A stretch of DNA of 64,000 nt, taken from positions 84,165,691-84,229,690 of the forward strand of contig CM037877.1 in the NCBI GenBank assembly GCA_021292165.1. The letters are read 5' to 3'. This DNA is from Shinisaurus crocodilurus. Lineage: Eukaryota > Chordata > Lepidosauria > Squamata > Shinisauridae. Of this stretch, positions 11,151 through 23,254 are shown one piece after another (positions within the stretch are counted from its first letter, which is position 1; each line of letters opens with the position of its first letter). The notes below the pieces were generated by a model that was given only the letters and a program-made list of their open reading frames with translations, was not told the origin of the DNA and ran no database searches. Both the position numbers and the translations under genes were made by a program.

Positions 11151-11433
11151 GGGCTGTACATCTCCTTTCTGTGATCTTGATCCTTCTGTTGGCACAAGCA
11201 ACGTTCTTATGAATATGAATAGGTTACTCATCTCGGAACATCCTCAGTATTCTGCATTCTGAAATTCAGAGTCAGGGCCTAATTTCATTCACACTGACAG
11301 AAATGGGATTTGGGATTGGGAAACAAAACAAAATGTGGAAATTTCCAATTCAGTGTTCCTGAGACCTAGAATCAAGACATCTGAAAACTTATTCTGTTTT
11401 GTACAAAGCACACAATATTTTACTTTGCAAGTA

Positions 11434-11680
11434 CAGTAATACCTTGGATTGCAAGTGACTTGGTTTTAGAGCGTTTTGCAAGACAAGCAAATTTTTAAAT
11501 ATTTATTTATTTATTTACTTGATATACAAGCGATGTCTTGCAATACAAGTACTGTAGTACGGCTTAAATTAAAAATCTCTGTACAATTTTTTTTGGGGGG
11601 ATTTTGTTTTGATATAAGAGTGTTTTGGATTACAAGCACGTTTCCAGAATGAATTATGCTCTCAATCCAAGGCATGACTG
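11434..11680 (+). mobile_element. Mariner-type MITE, copy 3
   Basis: Starts CAGTAATACCTTGGATTGCA and ends CAATCCAAGGCATGACTG, with TA flanks at 11432-11433 and 11681-11682. It is highly similar to 9279-9531. Confidence 0.92.
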
Positions 11681-11689
11681 TACCCATAA

Positions 11690-13045
11690 ATTGCTATGCA
11701 TTGTGTTGCAGTCGCTCACCACTGTGACCACTGTGACACAGAAGCTGAAAGACAGACATTACATATAGAAGGAACTCACAGCATTGTGAAGATGCTGTTA
11801 GCTCTATTTTTATATTAATGTATGTATCTAGCATATCAGCAACACTAATACGTCATTCTTGCCTGTCTCCACTTGTACACTGGTCTGATCATTACTGCTT
11901 TCCTCTCTTATGACTGGGGGAATAAGTGTCCCTTACTCATGTGCCTGAGACAGGACCAAGTTTTACAACTTCCATTTCAAGCACTCTTGTTTCCAGTTGG
12001 AAGTGGAAGAGGTGACAACAGTAGTGACTGGGCAGGTAAGCAAGCAGGGTGAAGAAAAAGGGATATACCGGCAGATGTTAATATAGAGACAGAGGACTGA
12101 CAGCACTGTATAAGCTCCTTTTCTATATTGTGTCTGTCTCCAGCCTTTTATTATGTGACAGTTCTAAGGGGAAATAACTTTTATTTTAATATCCCTAATA
12201 TTTTTCAGCAACAGTACTTCTTGCTCTATATTGCAGGCTATAAATCTTGCTAATGTAAATGTCAGCTGTTGGGGTGTTGTTGAAAAGCAGCTGCTCGATT
12301 TTTCTGCTCTAGGTGTGTGTGTGTGTGCAGTTAAGATTAATAGCAAGCATGGTAGATGTTGTGTAACATGCAGCAGAAGCAAACGGCTGTGGTGATGAAT
12401 GGAGACAAGTTAATTGGAGTAAATTACTGAAATTGCCCAATATATGACACATTAACTGCTGAAAGCAAGCTTTTACTGTAACAGTTCCTCTCTCAATGTT
12501 TCAGTGGAAATGGTAAACTATCCAGGGTGGCAATGGCAAGTTAAATGAACAAGTTAAATGAGGGAAAGCATCATAATGTCCCAGAACTCTGCACGTCTGT
12601 CTGCCCTCTCCTGTCTTCTTGTGACCTACTTTCGTAAGAGGGCAGTCCAGGGATTTTGCATCCTTTCTCTTGGGAGAGCCCTACTCTAAATGCTCCTCCC
12701 CTCCCCCAGCAACTCCATAGGGAGATTACACTGCTTTCCCCTGCTTAAACGAGTAATTGGTGCCTTTAAATGGTGACATCAACAGTAATCACACCTTCAT
12801 CCTTACTCCTGTTTGCGCACCCAGCAGATAATACATCTCACACTCAGAAAAAGAGATAGCTTAAGCTTAAGAGGCTTCAGGCAAAGAATCAAGAATGAAT
12901 GTGGACATTCAGAGCCAAACAGCAACCAGAATCGCAGTTGAGTTATGGTGCACATGTTGGGGATGCATCTACAGACAGATGAAACTATCATGTGGTGAAC
13001 TCTCTTATCTTGTGTATCTTGGCCATCTGTATCATTCTGCCATGT
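11690..13045. other. Intronic sequence, nothing recognised
   Basis: Apparently single-copy intron with a short (GT)n run near 12312. No exon or RNA gene was found. Confidence 0.6.
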
Positions 13046-13051
13046 AATAAG

Positions 13052-13788
13052 TGTTAGAAAAATGGACGTGGTATATTAACAAAATGTAAAAATAAAGTTC
13101 CATCATACACATGTAATCAACAAGGCTGTATATAGCACACATTGTTACATGTATTAATCTCTCTGCTCTCCTAACCTTGCCCATCTGCCAATTGCTATTT
13201 TAGACAAGAAACCTTGAAGAATTCTGTTGCTTCTTTGTTTAATTGTATGTCTGGCGCCGCCATATCTTCTGCTTGGCTAGAGTCTCATCCCTGATGTGTA
13301 TTCTCAGGTGCCAACTCCAGATGTACAAATAAAAAGGGAGTTTCTTCGATTGATAAGGGGTACCAAGAGTAGCAGATTCATGAGACACTTGATATCTCAG
13401 GTACCCTAAAGGTCATGAGAAGCATGCATCAACCTAACCAAGGGAGAAAGAAATAGATGGCCTTCTACGCAACTAAAGACTGATACTTACTATGTTCAAA
13501 GAAATGTCTCGATTGGTTGTTGCCATGTTCAAATGAATGTACGTGATTGGTTAGCATGTTTAAGCGAACGCATTTGATTTGCTGAAAATAGATGAACCAA
13601 TGAGTGTAAAAGCATAAAAAGACCTGCCTGTCCCTTTCTTCCTTTGTTCAGCCTCTGATCCTGGCACGAGCCACAGGGCTGAGCCTTTTTGCAAAAATAA
13701 AACTTTGAAAACTTACTTCTGGTGTGCTGCTTCCCTTTCCTCGAGTATGGGCCCTCTGGGAGAGGACTCTGAGAATATTTTGGCAACA
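13052..13788 (+). mobile_element. Solo LTR of an endogenous retrovirus (candidate)
   Basis: The segment begins TGTTAG and ends GGCAACA, with a 4-bp duplication TAAG at 13048-13051 and 13789-13792; 4 bp is usual for gammaretrovirus-like integrases. Its 3' half looks like a retroviral promoter: several ATTGGT/CCAAT-type boxes between 13510 and 13600, a TATA-like CATAAAAAG at about 13612, and AATAAA at about 13696, followed by a U5-like tail. There are no internal viral genes, so it is a solo LTR. The promoter and polyadenylation layout is convincing; the exact 5' edge is less certain because a 4-bp match can arise by chance. Confidence 0.65.
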
Positions 13789-14279
13789 TAAGGAAGAGGT
13801 AACACACATCAGGTGCAGACATATGGCTGTTTTTTAGGATCATATGCTGAGGCCCTTCTCCATGTATGTCTTCTACCAGAGGTACAAAGACCATCTACAA
13901 GGGATGGTGCTTTTCCACAATGGTGTCCCAGTTACGGAATGCCCTCCTTCAAAAGGTTTGCCTGGTGCCAACACTGCAACAAAACTATGGGTAAAGACAG
14001 ATGGAAAGAGAAGTTGGGCCTGACACTCACTTGCACTCAGCTGCAGCTCATTTTTATGCCCATTTCTCCATTCACATTTGGGTATCTCACTCACTAGTTG
14101 TTTAGATTGGTTAATACCACATGGGTGTGTCCATTATATTTTATAACTATTGGGTAAAATCCAACATTAGTTGGATTAGTTAGTCATGACTAACTTAAGT
14201 AGCATTCATTTCAATGGGTCTACTCTAAGATGGGGTTATGTTTGATTTTACACATTGGATCCAGCAATAAACTTTTGGA

Positions 14280-14600
14280 AGAAATTCTTGTTGTGATGCA
14301 GTTCTGCAAACAGTTCCACAAGAGCTAGCAGAAGACTTCACATAACATGGACTTAGAACAAGCATACATCTGGAGACATTGTGCAAGCTACATGCATCTT
14401 GAGATTTTGTGCAAGCAAAAGTTGTGCAAGAAGTTGTGCACTGCCTAGTGCTAGCAGATATGCAAGAGATTGTGCAATGCCTTGTGCTAACAGAAGTACA
14501 CCACTAGATTTCAGTTCTCTTTTTTTCAGGCAAGGAACTTATGCTAAGTCAGAAAAGTCCTTCTACTTGTAAAAGAGATTTTCTATTTGTGAAAGGGCAT
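14280..14600. repeat. Region of recurring TTGTGCAA motifs
   Basis: Short motifs such as GAAGTTGTGCA, GATTGTGCAA and CATTGTGCAAGCTA recur about every 30-45 bp between 14375 and 14480. They look like a degenerate minisatellite related to the clearer array at 15165-15450. Confidence 0.45.
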
Positions 14601-14737
14601 CTCTGGATCCAATCCATTAAGATTAAAAAATAAGATTAAAAACTTATTTTTTAGAAATAGAAATATATTTTAAAAATTGTACCTTCTGGGCACATTTAGT
14701 AATGATAGAGTGTTATAGTGCCTTGGAACTTGATAGA

Positions 14738-16520
14738 CTGGTTTACATGACACAACAATCCACCATGGTTGCTCAGCCATGGTGGGTTGTCATGTTGTGT
14801 GAACCTGGCATGGTTTCTGCAGTGTGACTTATTTTTTACGAACAAGCCACCCTGAGAACCCAAAGCTTGTTTTTGGCTTGCTGATACCTATGGTGGCTTG
14901 TCGTGTCATCTGAACCTGGCTGGGCGACTTCATCGTGGGTTGTCAGGAATGGCTACAGAGCCGCCGGGCAAGAGTGGAGAACCCCCCTGCTGCTCCTTGC
15001 AATCTTAGTAATGCTACCACCATCTTCCCTCATCCCTTCTCAGTGCGCTCCTCCCCATTCTCCTAAAAATAGCAAAGAAAAGACACTGGAGAGTGTCCCA
15101 AACGCATTTGCAACTTTTTACATTTTTATTTTCTGTCCTGAACAATTGTGCAGGAGCGAATAGCAGCTGCTAGGAAACTTGTGCAATTTTCACCTCTGGT
15201 TGACTGCTCTGCCTTGAAATTTGTGCAATTTTGGACTTTGTTTTACTTCTCTGTCATGAAATTTATGCAATTTCCCCCTCCATGTTACTGCTCTGCCATT
15301 AGATTTATGCAATTTTCACCTCCATTTGTTTGATTGCTCTTCCTTGAAAGTTCCGCGATTTTGTACTCCATTGTACTTCTCCGCCATGAGATTTGTGCAA
15401 TTTCCCCCTCCATGTTACCGCTCTCCTTGAAATTTGCGTAATTTTCCACCCCACTTGAGTTCACCCCACCGATCCCACTACTCACTACTCTGTAACCCAT
15501 ATGTATATGTGACCGCTAGCAATGGAAGGAAGCAATAAGCAGGAAGGCAGGACGGATGGACTGAAAACAGCTGGAGAGAAGGCGCTTTGCCAGTGAAGAT
15601 GTTTGCTAGCAAGGGAAGTGCCAAAGTGGAGGACACTGACAAAAGGGTTATGCTTGGCTAAATATCGGAGAGGTGGTTTTGTACTCTTGTGCAAGAGTGC
15701 AAGTCCCCAAAAATAAAATTAAAAAGCTTGTGAACACATTCCTGTGTTCATGAGGGCTCAGAAAATTATTTTCTTTTTGCAATCTGACATGGGGAGAAGG
15801 AGAGCCTAAAGCAGCTGGTGGCTACAGGAGAGAAAGGCAACTTCACTGTGGGTGAAGCGGCGGTGAGCCAAAAGTGGCTGGAGAGAAGGCGTTTTGCAAG
15901 CAGGTGTTCTTAGTTCAGTGTAAAGTAAAGCAGTCTTTAAAAAAAAAAAGGTTTTCACTAGCAAGGGAAGCCCCAAAATGGAGAATGAAAGTAGTAAGGA
16001 CATTGGCAAGAGGTAGATATTGGTATGCTGGGCTGAATATCATACAGTCGATCTTGCACAATTCCCATCAAAAAATAAACTAACCAAAAAAAATTGTGAA
16101 CACAGTAACACATTCATAAGGGCTCTGAAAAGTAATTCCATTTGGTGATCTGATGTGGGGGTGGGGAGTTTCCCGCGGGAGCCAGCAAACCCAGCAGACC
16201 AATTGCTGATGTAGGGACCAAGGAAACAAGAAGTTCTGCCACAAAGGCCCCTGAAATACATGCCAGAGCCAATCTGCCCATGGTGGCTTATTCACAGGAT
16301 GGCTTAGCAGGCCTGCAGCCAAGGGGGGCAGGGGAGTTGCGCCCCAAATTTTCTCTGCCCCCTAACTTTTTTTTTACCAACAAATAATTTAAAAACAGTT
16401 TACAATTTTGTCGTTAAAAGGCCTGCAAACCAGATGAACTTCCCTCCCCTAATCCCCCCCCCCAAACTTTTAGACTGACTACAGGCCTGTGGCTTAGCGA
16501 AATGTGTGAACCTGTCTGCT
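14738..16520. mobile_element. Composite non-coding DNA transposon-like block with internal duplications
   Basis: The left part carries a hairpin (TTACATGACACAACAATCC at about 14743 and its complement ending near 14805). It contains repeats of the TGTGTGAACCTGG / GTCATCTGAACCTGG motif, and the right part has GTGTGAACCTGTC near 16510. Inside are the 42-bp array (15165-15450) and a duplicated segment: 15560-15720 resembles 15860-16110, sharing GCTGGAGAGAAGGCG and CTAGCAAGGGAAG. Ends and TSD were not resolved, so the limits are approximate. Confidence 0.4.
15165..15450. repeat. Minisatellite, about 42-bp unit, seven copies
   Basis: The unit carries TTTGTGCAATTTTCACCTCC and TTACTGCTCTGCC. Unit anchors (GTGCAAT or variants) fall at 15181, 15223, 15265, 15307, 15353, 15395 and 15436, a spacing of 41-46 bp. 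Units are diverged from each other. Confidence 0.85.
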
Positions 16521-17159
16521 GTCCGGGTTCTGTGTCATTCAATGGTCCACTCTATGTCTAAGACCAACCAGTGCTTGAACTCATTTTCCAACTCATCAGT
16601 CCAATAAGCATGAATTCAATGTTAAAGGCTTCCCCCCCAGTATTGTTGGTGTTCATATTCTGTTTCATGCAGTACTAAATTGGCTAGTACTGTTGAGGTT
16701 TTAGCAGTATTAGAAAGGATTGATATTACAGCAGTTGTATTAAAGCATGCAAAACTTAATTTAGCTATATTTTTATTACTTACCGTTCCTATATTTATAT
16801 GTTCCCTCTCTGGATTATTTTTACTTCCTGATGCAGTTATATCATTCACCTTTATTTAAAATGAATGAGCGGCATATGCAGTATTTTTTTCTATACCTGC
16901 AGTTGCAAGTGCAGTAAATGCAGATCCCTGGTGACTTATTCTCAAAGAAAATAGTTGCTATTGTGCACGTAGTAGTAGTACTCTGTGTTGTATGGCATGC
17001 TTATGTTATATAATACAGAAATACAGAAACCCATATTATTACCAGAGGGACCTTTCAAGGTAGACAGCTTTATTGTATCAGAACAACCATTCTTTGACCT
17101 TTCTGCTACAGGAAATTGGTTTTCAACTGCTAGGAAACTTACTCTAATTGTTTGCACCT

Positions 17160-17640
17160 CATTTATTTATTTACAAGATTTATATACTGCTCCATACCTA
17201 ACAAGATTCCTGAGTGGTAAACAATAAAAGAAAGAAAAAAAGAAAGAAAATACAGAATTATAATATTTAAAACCTGATTATGTCAATAAAACCGTGGCTG
17301 GTCAATCAAGGAAGGGTTTTTAAATAAAAATGTATTCAGCAGGTGCCAAAAACAAAATAAGGTCGGTGCCTGCCTGACATCCACACAGAGAGGGAGTCAG
17401 TACACTGAAAGCTCTACTCTGAGTGCACTCCAAATGGACCACTTGATTTGTCTGATGCATACGGATGAAGCCAAGCCAACACTTTTACAAGCCAAGCCAA
17501 AAGCTGATTACGAGGGTTAAGGCGCATTACTGTATGGTCACTGATGACCATATAGTACTTGGAGAAAGCAGTGACCAGACCAGTGCAGTAATGAATTATT
17601 GAATTCCCAGCTTGGAAAATTGCAAACACTTCAAAAAATA
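17160..17640 (-). mobile_element. L2-like LINE 3' end remnant
   Basis: The TTATTTATTTACAAGATTTATATACTGC-type end near 17165 followed by AAGGGTTTTTAAATAAAAATG and CAGCAGGTGCC is the reverse of a LINE 3' UTR plus the C-terminal codons of its reverse transcriptase protein. Frames are broken. Confidence 0.6.
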
Positions 17641-17644
17641 AATA

Positions 17645-18899
17645 TTCAAAATCCTTGTGACCATCTGGAATTCACAGAGGAGAAAAATCAAATGCACAAG
17701 TGTTAAGGTAATGGGCTTGGCAGATTTTCCTGTGAATCATTTGTTTATAATCAAGCTTTTTTCATGTGGTCTTCCAACAGTGTACAGTGTACTCAGAAAG
17801 ATGGAACAGGATTACGCTCACTGTGTCCTCTCCCAGCTTACATGCATTGTGTCTGTATATAACAGTTGTACATGTTTGGGCTCTGTGCATGTGATTTAGG
17901 ATCCTGCACAGGGTCTGCAGTGGCATGAAGAGAGATACACATGTAGTATTCATGTAGGCTCTGTGCACACATAGTCAACACATGGGGGTTGGAGCAAAGG
18001 ATATAATTCCTTCCCCTTCCACATGTTCATACATGGTTGGAAGACCATGTGATAGTCTAGTGTATGTGCACATACACAAAAGATTACAGGAATTTTGGAG
18101 ATTCCAGAGGCAGTCAAGGGCCCAAGGATGATGATAACTAGCTGAGCATCTCAAGACTAAAAACCCAGAGACATGACTTAAAGAAGGGAATCGTCTGTAA
18201 TATAAGGTAAAAGAGCCTACCTTTTGAAATACCTAGGGAGTGTAGGGAGAGAGGGATCATGGGGGCATGGCACAGGAAAAAAGGAATCTCATCCACATTA
18301 AGATCTAGGAAATTGAGTTTTCAACCTGTCTAGAATTCCCTGCGCCAGGTAAAACTCTGCATACAGCCTACCACACAGTGTTATGTCATATTTTCCCCAT
18401 CATTACTGGCAACCCAATGGGTGCATATGTTTAATATCAAGTTGTGTATTGTCTGTTTCAAGACTCCATCACTTTAAAATACCACCCTTTAAATCCTAAC
18501 CCCTTATCCAGAGAGAAGTCTCTTTGTGTTGAAAGTATTTGTTTGCTTTTTACGTATTGGAGACAATATATTTCTTGCCCACAAAATAAACTCTGCCCTG
18601 CAGCAATCTAGTTCTGCTTCTGCCTCCTCATCTTTTCATCCTTCCAGGGAATAGGCCAGTGGTTACTCTTCCCCATACAATACATCAAATTACCATGTGC
18701 CTTAATTCAATCTGCCTCTCAACAATGTTGATTGCAGGAGGGGAGAAGGAGGAGATGGAAGAAAGAAGGACCATCTCCTGTGGCCACTGTTTGTAAACCC
18801 CCTTTGTCAAGAGAATTACTGCAGGACCTTTTCCTTTCACCATAGCACCTGCACATTGGCTTTGATGTGAGCAGGAGCACATGGAACTGGATCGATGTC
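17645..18899. other. Intronic sequence, possible old LTR remnant
   Basis: No exon was seen. The part around 18470-18640, with AATAAA near 18588 in a CT-rich setting, resembles an LTR 3' half, but no matching TG start or TSD was found. Confidence 0.45.
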
Positions 18900-18907
18900 C
18901 CTTTGCT

Positions 18908-20241
18908 CAGAGGCGTAGCGTGGGGGGTGCAGGGGGGGCCGGCCGCACCGGGCGCAACATCTGGGGGGGCGCGCTTGCAGCGGCGTAGCGTGGGTTGTCT
19001 GCCCAGACCTGTCCCCGCCGCTGCCGCCGCCCCAGCGCGCGCGCTCCTGCCCCGCCCCGGTGGTCAGAGTGCGGCCGGCGAGCGAGCAACCAACCAGCCC
19101 CGCCGGAGCTCCCTCGCGCGCTCCTTCCTACCTTGCCCACGACAGGACTGCGGCAGCGCCCGCCCCCGTGGCCACCTACCCCCGCCTCGCCCATTGGCTC
19201 GCCTCCCCTCGGCCCTGCCTCTCTCATTGGCTGCCGGGGATGTCCTGCATGCCCGCCCACCCACCCAGCCCCTCGGAAGGTGGTCCTGCCAGGCGGCCGC
19301 CGCGAGCCAAGGAGGAACCGGGCGGGCGGGCGCGGGGTGAGAATGAACGCGCCGGAGCGGGAGGGCTGGAGCACCGGGGAGCCCACAAGGGGGAAAGTTT
19401 AAGAAGAAATGTGTTGTATTATTATCATTATTATCATTATTATCATTATTATTATTATTAAGCATATTACTAATGGTTTATTTCCGTTATCCAATTTATT
19501 TTCTCCATTTTTTTAATTACTAATAAGTAATTGAAGAAATTGCAATAAATGTGAAAGCCACTGGAGGAAGTGTTGAATGTATATTATTATTGCAAATTAT
19601 TAAAAATGATGAAAAAACTACAAATTGGTAGGGCTGTTACCCTCCAATTACTCAAAATCTGAGTTGATTAATAGTATGGTTTTAGTCAATTGATTAAGTC
19701 GGAATACATTTGCATATGAGGAAAGCAATTGCAAGTGAGAGAGAGAGAGAGAAGAAACATGCCTCAAAGATGAATAAAAATAACTTTACAAATAAGTAGG
19801 GCAGTTACCCAACTAAAGAAATTGGAATCTATTAATCACAGATTTTAGTTGGTTTAAGTGACCAGTTCATTGATTAAGTTGGAATAAACCTGCATATTTA
19901 TTTATTCTAAGCATTTTTACCCCACCCTTCAGCAACAACAAGAAAAATACAGTCCCTGCCTGCCCACGGGCTTACAATTTAAAAGACACGACGCAAAAGG
20001 AAAAAGGGACGAGGAGGGAAGAGCCAGTGTGGCATAGTGGTGAGAGTGAAAATAAACTTGTATTTAGATGCATTTTACTTTAATTACATCAGTATTTTCA
20101 TAACAAACAATACATGTGCTTAGGGGGTAAGGGTTTCTTTAACTAATCTAGTGGAAGAGACTCGAGTGCTAAAATCCACGGGTTAGGGGGCGCAAATTAC
20201 TTGCCTTGCCCCGGGTGCTGACAACCCACGCTACGCCACTG
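18908..20241. mobile_element. Non-autonomous hAT transposon with CpG-rich interior
   Basis: The outer left end reads CAGAGGCGTAGCGTGGGG and the right end CCACGCTACGCCACTG, which are inverted repeats. The flanks CCTTTGCT (18900-18907) and CTTATGCT (20242-20249) agree at 6 of 8 positions. A second internal copy of the left end (CAGCGGCGTAGCGTGGG) starts at 18978, so the 5' terminus is duplicated. 18910-19400 is very CpG-rich; (ATT)n follows at 19418-19460, and a nested L2/SINE scrap lies at about 19890-20050. There is no transposase; the long GC-rich frames on both strands are compositional. Confidence 0.82.
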
Positions 20242-20704
20242 CTTATGCTTATATAATTATCTGTTATTAAAGGCCTGCGAACTCCTGGCCAGTCTGAGTT
20301 AAAGCGGGTCGTTTTCCAGATTTGCTTGCTGTGGGTTACACAAGATGCAGGGAGTTGTGTCAAAGCACATAAGCTGCTTTGGAATGGATATGGTTTTCCA
20401 TAGAAAAGAAGAGTGGAAATTTATAAAATAAATAATGAATAAACATTGTCTGTTATAATCAAAGTTTAATAACGTTGGAGGCAAAGTTTGTTAAAGGAGA
20501 TGATCATACAGCTTCCTGGCTAAAATAATAAAAAAGGGGGGATAAATTACTGGTTGAGAAACTGAGACACTGCATGCATAACCACCTGAAATTAATACCA
20601 CTTTAAGCGGCACATGTGTGTTGACTCACTGAAGGCAGATGAGTGATGAATAAATATTCTGAATAAATATTCTGCAGAGCAGGATCACTGCAGCAGATTC
20701 CAAT

Positions 20705-21060
20705 CTAGTTTATGTATTTAGAGCATTACTACACTGCCCTTCATCAAATGAGATTCCAGAGCGGTGTATAGCAGCATAGATAATTTATTTAAAACCTTAT
20801 ACAATGCAATAAAACATTAGCATCAAACTACCATAGTAAAGACAGCAAATAAGAATCATGGGGAAGATTGATGGGTTATACAAATTAAAATGAATGGGTA
20901 AATAAAAAACTTTGCACAGAAAATATTGTAAACTAGGTGTTGGGTGTACCTTTTCAGTTTGGGAGGGGATTCCAAAGGCTGGGCACCATCAGTGAGAAAG
21001 CCTTCTCCTTTGTGATTACACAGTACACTTCCAATAAGGAAGGCACTTAAGCCCTGTTCA
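20705..21060 (-). mobile_element. L2-type LINE 3' end remnant
   Basis: The reverse of an L2 3' UTR (CATTACTACACTGCCCTTCA onward), then minus-strand codons for the reverse-transcriptase C-terminus (around GGGGATTCCAAAGGCTGGGC, equivalent to the FxxLWN region). Degenerate. Confidence 0.6.
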
Positions 21061-21271
21061 GGAATTCGATAAAGCATGTTATTTAAACATGCGGGGAGGG
21101 AGCACTTCAGCCACGCCTCTCTCCTTCTTTGCATGGAATGCGTGGAGGGTGACTGTCTGAAGCAGAGAGCTTCCTCTGTCTATGGAGGCTCTCCACACAA
21201 TTGAGAATGCTGGATAATCAGTGTTCCAGATTGCCTGGAGAGACCTCATGGATAGAGGAGGTTCTCTGCTG

Positions 21272-21425
21272 GCTTACGCTGGCTCAGCTTGTCTGAGTGT
21301 GGAAAGCTAAGCAGGGTCAGGCCTGGTTATTACTTGGATGGGAGACCCCTCCTCTAGTTTCCTGCATTGAGCAGGGGGTTGGACTCGATAGCCTTGTAGG
21401 CTCCTTCCAACTCTATGATCTATGA
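21272..21425 (+). mobile_element. 5S rRNA-derived SINE with CR1-like 3' tail, copy 1
   Basis: The head reads GAAAGCTAAGCAGGGTCAGG, CCTGGTTATTACTTGGATGG and GAGACC, which is the internal-promoter half of vertebrate 5S rRNA (A box to C box) with one inserted A and two substitutions. The 5S 5' part is present as GCTTACG and CAGCTTGTCTGAGTGTGG, but about 18-20 bases between them are deleted. After GAGACC the sequence switches to CCTCCTCTAGTTTCCTGCAT and then to GGGGGTTGGACTCGATAGCC, ending in CTATGATCTATGA, a CR1-type LINE 3' end. Copy 2 at 31004-31160 has the same junction, so this is a mobile family and not a pseudogene fused by chance. No clear TSD was seen. Confidence 0.88.
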
Positions 21426-21429
21426 AATT

Positions 21430-23223
21430 CCCTTCATGCATTCAGCACAACGAGAGCAGTGAAGGAGTGGCGTGGGGCTGGAGCGTGCCCCCTTCTCACC
21501 ACAATGCAGTGAATAGGGCTTTGGAGGTCAGCAGAACTACTAAACATATGTAGGTTGGAGGAGGCAGGACCTGCGACTTCAAACAGCTTCTCCCACAGCC
21601 CATGTGAATTCAGTCAATGGAGATTGTCTGAATGGGGTTTAGAAGTTGCTACTGAGAAGATTACTTTGGACTTTGTGGAAAGATTCTTCTCAACTTTTGA
21701 ACTCTTGTCTTAATTTAAAGTTGGTTTGGTCAATATGGGACATGCTTCTTGCTCAGCAGTGCTTCTAACAAATCAAAAGCATTTGCATTTGCAAATGCAA
21801 AAAAGAAAGAAAGGAAAGAAAGTATGACCCCAGGGTGGGTAACAATTAGCATAAAAACCATAAATAAATAAAACAACCAGCTCCATTGCCTGCTCTGTTG
21901 AGTGATCCCATAGAAAACAGGGTCATGAGGCATAGACCTGACTGCATTTGTTGACATGGGTGGGTGACTATACCTTTGAGATTATGTGGATACGTAAACT
22001 GAGGATACTGGTCCTCCCATGCATATATGGAATTTGGTTCTCCTTTTGCTTAATCTTTCTGTAGTGTTAACTGAACAGAATGCATGTCAGTTTTAAATGG
22101 AAGTTATTAAGCAGAGCATTTTGTTTTTGCTTTGCTTTTACACTAAATAATACAAAAATATTTTCTATTCAAGGAATACTATTATTACAGCATATACCCA
22201 TGGGCAGCTTAGTCCCCTAAGCAGATGAAACGCTCATGTGTTGAATCAACACATTTGTGGGGAGGAAGGTACATGGCTAGCTCCACCCCTAATGTTGCCC
22301 ATGTTGGCTTGCCCACCAGCTGGCATCTGTGCATATATCTGCAGAGAGGAAGCCTTCATGTGCACAGCTGTATATGCAAAGGCTTCCTTTCTTCAGATGT
22401 TCACACTGTACTTGCAAACATTGGGGGGGGGGAATATGTGACATTGGGGCGGCTTTATTCAGCACAGCCCTGTTCACATGTTAATTCAGCATTAGAACAT
22501 TTAATCTGTATAGGGCTCTTGTGATTAAGTTTATGAACTACCTTGAGAAGTGCAGTGGGATACGTTTTAGGGCCAAACTAAATGTTCTTGTAATCACACA
22601 TAGCTGAGCTATGCATGATTGGTTCATTTACTTCCGAGTAAGTGTGCATAGCCCACATTCAGATCGGAACCATGGCCCTCTGGGAGGGGGGGTTAAATTT
22701 TCCTCCTGCCCAGTTTTGTCCTGAAATTTCCCCATCCTAATGGGGGGGGGGGTTAAAAAGAGAAAAAAATGCCTCCATTGAGTTAATGAAAGCATTTTTT
22801 CTTTAATTACCGGTAATTTTTTCTTTAATCTCTCCCATGGCGGGGGGGGGGGAGATTTCCAGATGAAAACGGGTGGGCAGGGAAGCTTAAAAAAACCCTC
22901 CTGGAGTGTCACAGTCCTTGAGGCAGTGTTGGGGGTGGTCCATTAGGGCTGAAGCCCTGAATCTTTCATTTGGAGCCCCAAATCTCTGGGAGGCCATCTG
23001 CCCCACCACCCTGCTGTCCATGGGCACTTGCTGAAATAAAGGTTTCAGGGCCCCTGATGATCTGTATTGCATCTGATCCCCCTGGATTAACTGGCTTTTT
23101 GCCAACACGTGCTTTACCTCCTGCTGTCCCTACCCCCAAATCTTTCTGCCTGAGGTTTTCCCCCCTATTCATACATCCCTTTTTACAAATAGGGGTGTCC
23201 TTAGGAGACAGTATCCTTTAAAG

Positions 23224-23254
<31 letters not shown>

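Noticed and set aside
18470..18650. Another solo LTR
   Set aside because: AATAAA and a CT-rich tail are present, but no TG start, CA end and matching TSD could be paired.
18867..19465. Overlapping frames of 130-160 codons in CpG-rich DNA
   Set aside because: They come from the CpG-rich interior of the 18908-20241 hAT element; no domain, no splice context, and frames are open on both strands.
21272..21350. 5S rRNA gene or pseudogene
   Set aside because: The 5' half is partly deleted and the 3' third is replaced by a CR1-like tail shared with a second copy, so it is a SINE.
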